Shown one piece after another: positions 1 through 4,810 of a stretch of DNA of 13,788 nt. The position numbers and the translations under genes are program-made. Position 1 is the first letter of the stretch. Every line of letters begins with the position of its first letter. Origin of the DNA: Treponema sp. UBA7590 (lineage in GTDB: Bacteria > Spirochaetota > Spirochaetia > Treponematales > Treponemataceae). The notes beneath the pieces are model-generated. The model was given only the letters and a program-made list of their open reading frames with translations. It did no database searches and was not told the DNA's origin. The stretch is from assembly GCA_002478955.1 (NCBI GenBank), contig DLKK01000019.1:1-13788 (forward strand), written 5' to 3'.

Positions 1-540
1 AAGGACAGGAAGAAAGTAGATTCCGCTGTTCTCGCCGCCGACCTTAAGTTTTTTTCCCTTAAGACGTGCGCCGAAAGTTGCTTTCAGTTTTCCATCGGTA
101 GCACCGTTCGTTGGATTTTCAATCTGCGTTATTTGTGGGGATGAGTCTACTACCGCAGAGACAGTGGCTGTAATGCCTTTCAATGTTTCTTTTAATTCTT
201 CATTTGGAGTGAATCTTGCCTCGAAGCCTGTTATTTTTTCGGCTTCTGGTTTTAATGACTGGATGGCAGAAATCGGGGCTATGTAAAGTTTGCAGATTTC
301 CATTATGTCAACTGCAAAGCCCAGTTTTGCCTGTTCAAGGATTTCCTTTTTCAGGAGTTCCATGGCGTGACCAACCTGATAGCGGTCTATGCCTTGATTA
401 TGTGAAGCAACAAGATCCAGAATCTGGTCTGTTGTCAATGTTTTTCTTGGTACACGTGCAATATAAGTGTTTTCTTTAAAGCTGCACGGAGTCAAAGTTA
501 CTGCGATATTTGCATCGCGTTTTGTTTTCTGGTTTATCAT
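1..540 (-). CDS. HU-like / DUF4469 DNA-binding domain protein, 5' part (C-terminus beyond left edge)
   Basis: The reading frame is open for 180 codons from the ATG at 540 to the window edge, so the C-terminus is missing. A GAGGT ribosome site lies 6 nt before the ATG. Residues about 12-90 (VTLTPC, YIARVPRKTLT, then a helical stretch ending LYIAPI) resemble the HU/IHF-like N-terminal domain of bacterial HU-CCDC81/DUF4469 proteins. Residues about 150-176 (KLKATFGARLKGKKLKVGGE, then NSGIYF) resemble the start of the Ig-like DUF4469 domain, whose GxNSGxYF-type signature is typical. Such proteins are thought to bind DNA and are common in Bacteroidetes and treponemes; their exact role is unknown. 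Transcription runs leftward, in the same direction as the two XRE genes, with a 175-bp gap to the nearer one. The family call is from memory of the architecture. Confidence 0.72.
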   Translation of the reverse strand, partial: MINQKTKRDANIAVTLTPCSFKENTYIARVPRKTLTTDQILDLVASHNQGIDRYQVGHAMELLKKEILEQAKLGFAVDIMEICKLYIAPISAIQSLKPEAEKITGFEARFTPNEELKETLKGITATVSAVVDSSPQITQIENPTNGATDGKLKATFGARLKGKKLKVGGENSGIYFLPVL

Positions 541-598
541 ATTGATACCTCATTATAGTCGGGCTTATGCCCATTTTATTTGGAAGTAAGCTTTTCAT
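476..598 (-). CDS. possible 40-aa small ORF overlapping the start of the HU-like gene (doubtful)
   Basis: An ATG at 598 is preceded by AAGGAG 9 nt upstream, a better Shine-Dalgarno core than that of the HU-like gene itself. It reads 40 residues, beginning MKSLLPNKMGISPTIMRY, before stopping 65 bp inside the HU-like gene in another frame. The product is basic, has no recognised domain, and its second half merely reads the HU-like coding sequence out of frame. It could be a leader peptide whose translation affects initiation at 540, or chance. No function is proposed. Confidence 0.18.
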   Translation of the reverse strand: MKSLLPNKMGISPTIMRYQYDKPENKTRCKYRSNFDSVQL

Positions 599-715
599 TA
601 TCTTACGCTCCTTATTAATATTTTTAGTTACGGAACTCTTTTGACAACGCAAGGTTTTTCCGTTAACTGTAATTTGCATTTCTGCAGAACTGTTTATAGA
701 CAGTCAGTCTGGTTA

Positions 716-1144
716 TCAGTAGACGGTCTTTTTTATGCGTACATTTCTTGTGCCTCCTCTGACGAATTTTTCATCGTCATCATTTTCTATAGCTTCAATA
801 ATCTGTCTTTTTTCGGTTCTGGAAAGAATTCCTTTTTGGATAGCCATTTCTACAATACCTACAACAAAGCCAGATGTTATTCTAAAGCTGTTTCTTTCTG
901 ATACTTCTTCATCGGGCGCGGTTTCCTCATAATAAGGTCCGTCATCTTCAGAAAGAAGATTTGAAGGTGAAGTTTCAAGGACTCTTGCAATCTTTTCAAT
1001 CATCGTTACAGAAGGATTTCGTTCCGCATGAAGCCAGCGGTTTACAGTAACATCGCTCACCCCAAGCAGTGCCGCAAATTCCCTCTGGGTCATCTGCCGT
1101 GATTTTAGAGATTGTTCAATGTGGAAAATTACTGTACTATTCAT
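716..1144 (-). CDS. XRE-family transcriptional regulator (142 aa)
   Basis: The chosen start is the ATG at 1144, which has AGAGGA 7 nt upstream; an in-frame GTG at 1177 lies inside the palindromic operator and is rejected. Residues 17-65 form a lambda-repressor-type helix-turn-helix: MTQREFAALLGVSDVTVNRW is the Cro/C1 pattern, followed by a third helix containing IEKIARVLE and the usual NLL ending. Residues 68-85 are an acidic linker, and 86-142 form a second domain with a short hydrophobic stretch (GFVVGIVEMAI) and a basic C-terminus, not recognised. The promoter overlaps a perfect 8-bp inverted repeat, so it is probably an autorepressor. It lies downstream of, and on the same strand as, a second XRE gene, with the 24-bp repeat array between them. 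Its targets are unknown. Confidence 0.85.
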   Translation of the reverse strand: MNSTVIFHIEQSLKSRQMTQREFAALLGVSDVTVNRWLHAERNPSVTMIEKIARVLETSPSNLLSEDDGPYYEETAPDEEVSERNSFRITSGFVVGIVEMAIQKGILSRTEKRQIIEAIENDDDEKFVRGGTRNVRIKKTVY

Positions 1145-1165
1145 AGCGAATCCTCTTGTTTTCAC

Positions 1166-1211
1166 ATGGTCTATCACTTAGACCATAGCATTGACTTAAC
1201 CATATTGTCAA
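1166..1211 (-). promoter_or_regulatory. promoter with overlapping palindromic operator for the XRE gene at 1144
   Basis: Reading leftward there is TTGACA (1211-1206), an 18-bp spacer, then TATGGT (1187-1182) preceded by TGC, giving an extended -10. A perfect inverted repeat, ATGGTCTA (1166-1173), TCACT, TAGACCAT (1179-1186), covers the -10 and the presumed start of transcription. That is the usual position for an autorepressor site. The spacer also holds two TTAACC words 16 bp apart. That the XRE product binds here is inferred. Confidence 0.6.
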
Positions 1212-1274
1212 TATTAACCAAAACTGTTTTTAAATTCCGCAATAACTTTGGTTTCAGATAAAAATCACCTTAAG

Positions 1275-1293
1275 ATTTAGTCCCCGGACTGGA
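1275..1293 (+). repeat. imperfect 19-bp direct repeat, copy 1
   Basis: This copy shares 16 of 19 positions with 1926-1944 (ATTTAGNNCNCGGACTGGA). The two copies bracket the 24-bp array and the XRE gene at 1523-1807. The cause is unknown; a shared protein-binding site or the scar of an inserted unit are both possible. Confidence 0.4.
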
Positions 1294-1310
1294 CGGAGTT
1301 TGTGTGGTAA

Positions 1311-1352
1311 AACAGACTGTTCTTGTATCTGTAAAACAGTTTAATTTAACAA
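1311..1352. repeat. degenerate and inverted partial copies flanking the 24-bp array
   Basis: AACAGACTGTT (1311-1321) and CTGTAAAACAG (1329-1339) lie immediately before the regular array. The second is the exact reverse complement of the core CTGTTTTACAG found in array unit 4. The two therefore look like decayed or inverted relatives of the unit. No coding potential is seen here. Confidence 0.5.
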
Positions 1353-1496
1353 TGAGCGATAGACCGTTTTACGGGATGTGCAATAGACTGTTTTATAGGG
1401 TGTGCGATAGGCCGTTTTACAGGGTGTGCGATAGACTGTTTTACAGGCTATGCATTAGGCTGTTTCACAGGCCGTGAAATGGGGATGTTTTCTTTA
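1353..1496. repeat. 24-bp tandem repeat array, five clear units plus one degenerate unit
   Basis: Units start at 1353, 1377, 1401, 1425 and 1449; a sixth (1473-1496) is badly decayed. Each begins TGTGCGATAG or a variant and continues with a (G/A)CYGTTTTACAGG core, so each carries a short dyad, CTGT-TTT-ACAG. Adjacent units differ mainly at the R/Y positions and at one or two others. Spacing is exact, with no spacers. An ATG at 1352 opens a 41-codon frame through the array (repeating VCDRLFYR-like octapeptides, stop 1475-1477), but it has no Shine-Dalgarno. The array occupies most of the 310-bp gene-free stretch 1212-1522 between the two XRE genes. It may be a cluster of protein-binding sites or a passive minisatellite. 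Confidence 0.85.
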
Positions 1497-1522
1497 TGAC
1501 GTAAAAACTTTCTTCTATAATA

Positions 1523-1807
1523 TTATATATACTTTTTTACCAGTGCGATAATCTCGTTTTTTGCAGCTTCTTTTTCGTCTTTGGGTGCAGAGAATAAAAT
1601 TTCCGGGCGGATTTTTAGCGCATTGCAAAGCTTTATGATTGTGTATAGATTCGGAATGTTTTTGCCGCCTTCAATGCAATTCACCTGATTTTGGGACAAA
1701 CCTGCCGCAAAAGAAAGCTCAATCTGTGACATATTCGCTTTTTGCCGCTCTTCCTTTAGTCGGCCAAGCACAAAATTCACCTGCTCCTGAAATTCCTCTT
1801 CTATCAT
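1523..1807 (-). CDS. small XRE-family regulator (94 aa)
   Basis: Residues 12-72 form a compact Cro/C1-type helix-turn-helix: LGRLKEERQKANMSQIELSF, AAGLSQNQVNCIEGGKNIPN (recognition helix and the typical turn), then LYTIIKLCNALKIRPEILF. The C-terminus is a short charged helix (residues 74-94). The length is typical of single-domain XRE regulators. I chose the ATG at 1807 because a -10 hexamer ends 7 nt before it; the in-frame GTG at 1844-1846 has no Shine-Dalgarno either. The gene is divergent from the PH-like operon at 2054 and could control it, itself or both. Downstream on the same strand come the 24-bp array and another XRE gene. Confidence 0.82.
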   Translation of the reverse strand: MIEEEFQEQVNFVLGRLKEERQKANMSQIELSFAAGLSQNQVNCIEGGKNIPNLYTIIKLCNALKIRPEILFSAPKDEKEAAKNEIIALVKKYI

Positions 1808-1814
1808 GCTAATC

Positions 1815-1843
1815 AAAATAGACAGAATTTCGTTGACAAACAA
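1815..1843 (-). promoter_or_regulatory. predicted promoter for the 94-aa XRE gene, leaderless geometry
   Basis: Reading leftward: TTGTTT (1843-1838), 17-bp spacer, TATTTT (1820-1815), then 7 nt to the ATG at 1807. No Shine-Dalgarno is present, so transcription would start at or next to the A of the ATG. The -35 match is moderate; the spacing is ideal. Confidence 0.45.
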
Positions 1844-1871
1844 CACGGTAAACCATTAGTATATTTAATGA

Positions 1872-1898
1872 TTTTCCGTTGAAAAAAATAACGGAAAA
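1872..1898. promoter_or_regulatory. perfect 9-bp inverted repeat in the divergent intergenic region
   Basis: TTTTCCGTT (1872-1880), a 9-bp A-rich spacer, then AACGGAAAA (1890-1898). It lies 65-91 bp upstream of the XRE start and about 155-180 bp upstream of the PH-like gene. An operator for the divergent XRE regulator is one reading. A terminator is less likely, since no gene ends here. Confidence 0.4.
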
Positions 1899-1925
1899 AG
1901 GTTGTTTTGGGGGTCATTTATAGGA

Positions 1926-1944
1926 ATTTAGAACACGGACTGGA
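1926..1944 (+). repeat. imperfect 19-bp direct repeat, copy 2
   Basis: This is the partner of the copy at 1275-1293, in the same orientation, with a centre-to-centre distance of about 651 bp. It sits in the divergent intergenic region between the XRE gene and the PH-like operon. Confidence 0.4.
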
Positions 1945-1989
1945 TTTCTGAATTTTTATCTAACCTAGCATAAATGTTAAGTTGATACG

Positions 1990-2019
1990 TTGCAAGCGTA
2001 CTTTCGTTGAAAGTAAAAT
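1990..2019 (+). promoter_or_regulatory. predicted promoter of the PH-like/membrane operon with internal dyad
   Basis: TTGCAA (1990-1995), 18-bp spacer, TAAAAT (2014-2019), about 35 nt before the ATG. A perfect ACTTTC-GTT-GAAAGT hairpin/dyad (2000-2014) fills the spacer, which would place any bound protein directly under RNA polymerase. Confidence 0.42.
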
Positions 2020-2053
2020 CAGCTGACATAAAAATAAAATGGAGGAGTCTGAT

Positions 2054-2500
2054 ATGTCAGATTTAAAATCAGGTTTAATTCTTGAAGAGGGTGAATCTCT
2101 TGTGATGGAGATTGAGGCTGAACTTTGGGCTACAAGTTCAAATCCTTTGGCGATAGCCTTGGGGCAGATTGAGAAATTCTTTGCCAAAATTTTGGGTTAC
2201 AGAGTTAATGGTTTTCTTGTTATCACAAACAAAAGGGTTGTTGAAGTTAAAAAGGTAATTGAATGTTATTGTTTTAATACTGGAACAACTGTAAGATATT
2301 TGCTTCCAAGCAGTGTTAAAGAAATTGGATATGAAAGAACTTCTACTTGCGGATGTTTCTGTCCTGCTTATTATCTTTACTATGAAAGTTTTACTCAGCG
2401 AACAAGAGTTATGCTTTCTGGTGCAGATGAAAAAACTGCTCAAAAGACAGTTGATGCTTTCTATAAAGCAATTTCAGCTACTCAGGTAGGAAATGCATAG
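2054..2500 (+). CDS. bacterial PH-domain-like protein (148 aa)
   Basis: The start is the ATG at 2054, with GGAGGAG 6 nt upstream; the ATG at 2039 overlaps that ribosome site and is rejected. Residues 10-125 resemble a bacterial PH (bPH) fold: EEGESLVMEIEAELW, then GFLVITNKRVVEVKKVIECY (the GxLxxTNKRhh strand pair is the typical bPH signature), then SSVKEIGYER, and a C-terminal helix 125-142. Between the last strands is a cysteine-rich insert, TCGCFCPAYYLYY (98-110), unusual for the fold. There is no signal peptide or membrane helix, so it is probably cytoplasmic. It is the first gene of an AT-rich operon and its stop overlaps the next start (ATGCATAG). bPH proteins often pair with membrane proteins; the role here is unknown. 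Confidence 0.62.
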   Translation: MSDLKSGLILEEGESLVMEIEAELWATSSNPLAIALGQIEKFFAKILGYRVNGFLVITNKRVVEVKKVIECYCFNTGTTVRYLLPSSVKEIGYERTSTCGCFCPAYYLYYESFTQRTRVMLSGADEKTAQKTVDAFYKAISATQVGNA

Positions 2501-2918
2501 GTTTTTCAGATATTTATATTTGAATACTTACTCTTTTCTTCTGTTGATTTGTGGAATAATAGTCGCTTTGATTCCTTTTTATAGGATTTTAAAGTGGTTG
2601 ATTATTCTGCAAGTGGCAGTCAGCCTGTTTTTTGTAATACAGGCTGTGAAAATGTTTTCAGCATGGCAAGATAAAAAAATAAAATATAAAATCCTTATGG
2701 AAAGAAACAAAAATGAGTTTCATCCTGAGACTTTTAAAATTTTTATGCAGGCTCCATGTGGTGTTTTATTGACAAAAGTTGTATTAAAAGACTTAAACTT
2801 AAAAGAAAGATATAGTGAAGTGAAAATATATAAAAAATCATTTTTTGGTTTAATAAAAGATGGATGCATAAATAAAACTCAGGAAACTAAAATTTACATT
2901 AATAAGGATTTTAAATGA
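2493..2918 (+). CDS. small two-helix membrane protein, unknown function (141 aa)
   Basis: The start ATG at 2493 lies inside the end of the PH-like gene (ATGCATAG overlap), with a short TAGGAA ribosome site, suggesting translational coupling. Two hydrophobic segments, about residues 13-29 and 34-55, form an N-terminal membrane hairpin. Residues 56-141 form a basic soluble domain (KIKYKILMERNK, PETFKIFMQAPCGVLLTKVV, LKERYSEVKIYKKSFFG), presumably cytoplasmic by the positive-inside rule. I recognise no family. Its stop overlaps the next start (ATGA). Base composition is extremely AT-rich compared with the SUMF1 gene that follows, consistent with a separate origin for the operon. Confidence 0.7.
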   Translation: MHRFFRYLYLNTYSFLLLICGIIVALIPFYRILKWLIILQVAVSLFFVIQAVKMFSAWQDKKIKYKILMERNKNEFHPETFKIFMQAPCGVLLTKVVLKDLNLKERYSEVKIYKKSFFGLIKDGCINKTQETKIYINKDFK

Positions 2919-3223
2919 TTGTATTAAGCGTTATTATAGTTTTTGTTATTTCAGTATTATTAAATTTCATTTTTACTGAAAAGCTTGAAAATAAAACAAA
3001 CAGAATATGCATGAGAGTTTTAAATGTGGTTCTGTCTTTGGTATTTGTAATACTATTTATTAGTGTTGAAATCATAAATAGACATTTAAATTCATTTATA
3101 GACTTAGGTATAGAGCAACTTGAAAAAAGAGTTGATGAAATATATCCAGGCGCATTACAAAAACAAATGGACACGGAGGAAATAAAAAATCTTCTTGAAA
3201 AATCTCTTGAAAAAAAGATGTGA
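2915..3223 (+). CDS. membrane protein, N-terminal ORF of a slippery-site pair (102 aa)
   Basis: The start ATG at 2915 overlaps the previous stop (ATGA). Two hydrophobic segments, residues 2-20 and 35-53, are followed by a charged helical region (IEQLEKRVDEIYPG, TEEIKNLLEKSLEKK). The zero frame ends at TGA 3221-3223, six bases after a perfect A AAA AAG heptamer (3211-3217). The next ORF lies in the -1 frame and would continue the soluble region without a break. A -1 shift at the heptamer would give a 212-residue protein with N- and C-terminal membrane segments around a helical soluble domain. So this may be the short product of a programmed frameshift, one half of a frameshift-broken gene, or a real separate gene. 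No family is recognised. Confidence 0.65.
   Translation: MIVLSVIIVFVISVLLNFIFTEKLENKTNRICMRVLNVVLSLVFVILFISVEIINRHLNSFIDLGIEQLEKRVDEIYPGALQKQMDTEEIKNLLEKSLEKKM
3211..3217 (+). other. A AAA AAG slippery heptamer, candidate -1 frameshift site
   Basis: In the frame of the upstream ORF the codons read GAA AAA AAG ATG TGA, so 3211-3217 is an in-phase X XXY YYZ heptamer identical to that used by E. coli dnaX. The -1 frame continues for 111 codons to 3552. A GGAGGA stretch lies at 3175-3180, about 30 nt upstream, further than the dnaX stimulator. Only a weak hairpin (TCAG/CTGA, starting about 3231) is visible downstream. The motif is direct observation; use in frameshifting is inference. Confidence 0.45.
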
Positions 3224-3552
3224 ATGGTGTTCAGGCTTTAGCTGATAATATAATAAAAAATAAAATAGAAAAATATGCACTGGTAACATTGAAAACAATA
3301 AATATATTGGAACGGGATAATAATAAGCTATCGGTAAAGGATGCCTTGGTGTCCATAAAAGAATTGTCAGTAAATTCCGTGTCTCCGTATTTTAAGATTG
3401 TGAAAGTTATATTATTTGTTTTGTATTTGATATTGGCTCTTCTTTCGGTTTTACTGACTTTTTATCTTTCAAAAGACAAAGATTCAAAAAATGACGGAGT
3501 TGTTTTTGGCGAAGAGGCTGATAAAACTTTCATAGGTATGAAAACTGAATAA
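3220..3552 (+). CDS. membrane-anchored protein, -1-frame ORF of the slippery-site pair (up to 110 aa)
   Basis: If translated on its own it starts at GTG 3220, overlapping the upstream TGA (ATGTGA). There is no Shine-Dalgarno at useful spacing, so independent initiation would depend on re-initiation. Residues 1-57 are helical and charged (NKIEKYALVTLKTINILERD, KLSVKDALVSIKELSV). Residues 58-83 form one membrane helix, and the tail 84-110 is polar and acidic (GVVFGEEADKTFIGMKTE). In codon use and AT-richness it matches the upstream ORF, and the helical region reads as a direct continuation of it. I favour a single 212-residue product made by frameshift, or an ancestral single gene. Function is unknown. 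Confidence 0.6.
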   Translation: MNGVQALADNIIKNKIEKYALVTLKTINILERDNNKLSVKDALVSIKELSVNSVSPYFKIVKVILFVLYLILALLSVLLTFYLSKDKDSKNDGVVFGEEADKTFIGMKTE

Positions 3553-3576
3553 CTGAATTCTGCTCAAAAAATTTCA

Positions 3577-3605
3577 TTGAAAAATCCAAAAATAGCAAGT
3601 AAAAT
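3577..3605 (+). promoter_or_regulatory. predicted promoter for the SUMF1-like lipoprotein, leaderless geometry
   Basis: TTGAAA (3577-3582), exactly 17 bp, TAAAAT (3600-3605), then 6 nt (TCTGTC) to the ATG at 3612. There is no Shine-Dalgarno, so the mRNA is predicted to begin at the start codon. Confidence 0.6.
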
Positions 3606-3611
3606 TCTGTC

Positions 3612-4799
3612 ATGAAAAAATTCCTTTTTTCGGCGTTTTTGTTTTGTGCGCTTGTCTTTTCCTGCAAAGTTGATTCGGAATCTTCCGGGAGCGATAATAT
3701 TGTTCCGCGCAGGGATGATTCGCAGTTTTCAGTTCCCAATTCAAACTTAAAAATCGACATGATAAGCATTTTGAATACGGACGCGATTGTTATTGGCGAG
3801 GATGTTGAAAGCGTTACAAAAACTGTTTCCGTTGAGCCGTTCAGCATGTCAAAGTTCGAGGTAAGCTACAATGTGTGGCGTTTTGTGTACAAATGGGCGA
3901 CTTCTGATTTGCGTGGAGAAAAAAAATATACTTTTGAAAATGCCGGCGCGGAAGGTCAGTACGGAGATTTGAGCAGCAGCAAGCTTTTTAACGAGGGTGG
4001 AGAGCCGCAGGATGATGGAATCCCTGTGTGCGGAATAAACTGGCGCGATGCGGTTGTTTGGTGCAATGCGTTGAGCGAACTGTGCGGCCTTTCCCCGGTT
4101 TACTGCACGGACTCAGCTTTTAAAAATCCGCTCAGAAGTTCAATTTATGCCGAAGGCGAAACTCCATCAAACATTCCGCTTCCTTTTGGAAACGCAAAGG
4201 CGACCGACATGACAAGCCTTGCCAAAGGAAATGTTGACAATCCATGCGTGAACAAAAATGCGGACGGATTTAGGCTTCCGTATGTTTACGAATGGGAATA
4301 TGCCGCGCGCAAATGCATGGACGGTTCTTTTATAAGCGGAAAAAATGCTCCTGGCGACAAGACCGGTCCTTGCAGCGGAAACTCAAAGCCTACTCTTATG
4401 GACGAAATCATGGGAGTTACGCCAGTTCCGCCGTCAAAAGTTGCAAAAAACTACGGATGGAACATGAGCAACTCAGCGCAAAGCGGAGGTGAAACAACTG
4501 CCGCCGGCTGGGACGACAGAAATTCTGCGTGCAAAATTCCTGCGAACGGTGCAATGAGAATCCACAAGCAGGGCGGAAAACTTCCTTCCGGGCTTGGATT
4601 TTACGACCTTGCTGGAAACGCTTACGAATGGTGCTACGACTTCGGCTCTCCCTACGACTGGAAATACGAAGTCTACCCTTACAAAACCATGAAGCATGGC
4701 GGCTATAACGCTTCTTATGTATATTTTGAATCCTGCTACAGAAGAGCCGACCCGGCCTACGTAAAGACCGGCGGACTTAGGCTTGCAAGAAACAGATAA
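3612..4799 (+). CDS. SUMF1/FGE-like domain lipoprotein (395 aa)
   Basis: Residues 1-17 are a lipoprotein signal peptide, with a relaxed lipobox LVFSC and the lipidated Cys at 18. Residues about 55-393 carry the formylglycine-generating-enzyme/SUMF1 fold: FSMSKFEVSYNVW (78-89), PVCGINWRDAVVWCNALSE (138-156), DGFRLPYVYEWEYAAR (218-233), GLGFYDLAGNAYEWCYDF (327-344), and the C-terminal HGGY...CYRR...GGLRLAR block (362-393). The residues that align with the catalytic cysteine pair of true FGEs are not cysteine here (Ser/Glu by my alignment), with only Cys375 nearby. It is therefore probably a non-sulfatase member of this broad family acting in the cell envelope. The ogt-like gene follows after 11 nt. 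GC content is clearly higher than in the operon just upstream. Confidence 0.85.
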   Translation: MKKFLFSAFLFCALVFSCKVDSESSGSDNIVPRRDDSQFSVPNSNLKIDMISILNTDAIVIGEDVESVTKTVSVEPFSMSKFEVSYNVWRFVYKWATSDLRGEKKYTFENAGAEGQYGDLSSSKLFNEGGEPQDDGIPVCGINWRDAVVWCNALSELCGLSPVYCTDSAFKNPLRSSIYAEGETPSNIPLPFGNAKATDMTSLAKGNVDNPCVNKNADGFRLPYVYEWEYAARKCMDGSFISGKNAPGDKTGPCSGNSKPTLMDEIMGVTPVPPSKVAKNYGWNMSNSAQSGGETTAAGWDDRNSACKIPANGAMRIHKQGGKLPSGLGFYDLAGNAYEWCYDFGSPYDWKYEVYPYKTMKHGGYNASYVYFESCYRRADPAYVKTGGLRLARNR

Positions 4800-4810
4800 G
4801 GATAGCGAAA

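Noticed and set aside
216..479. Plus-strand 87-codon frame in the left end
   Set aside because: It is antisense to the HU-like gene, has no ribosome site and no domain; the minus frame has clear family motifs.
561..572. GGGC-TTAT-GCCC hairpin near the HU-like start
   Set aside because: Four-bp stem without further support; too short to call a regulatory element.
688..705. Terminator hairpin ACTGT/ACAGT after the 142-aa XRE gene
   Set aside because: Short AT-rich 5-bp stem with no T tract on the minus strand; it may only be a stray relative of the 24-bp repeat core.
1352..1477. 41-codon ORF through the tandem repeats (VCDRLFYR-type octapeptides)
   Set aside because: No Shine-Dalgarno or start-proximal promoter; a 24-bp period automatically keeps frames open, so the ORF is a by-product of the repeat.
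1353..1496. CRISPR array
   Set aside because: The 24-bp units are directly adjacent with no variable spacers, and no cas gene is present.
1311..1496. Iteron-type plasmid replication origin
   Set aside because: No replication initiator gene, DnaA-box cluster or partition gene is visible, and the surrounding genes are chromosomal in character.
3612..4799. Classical sulfatase-activating formylglycine-generating enzyme
   Set aside because: The catalytic cysteine pair is not at the expected positions, so only the broader SUMF1-like family call is made.
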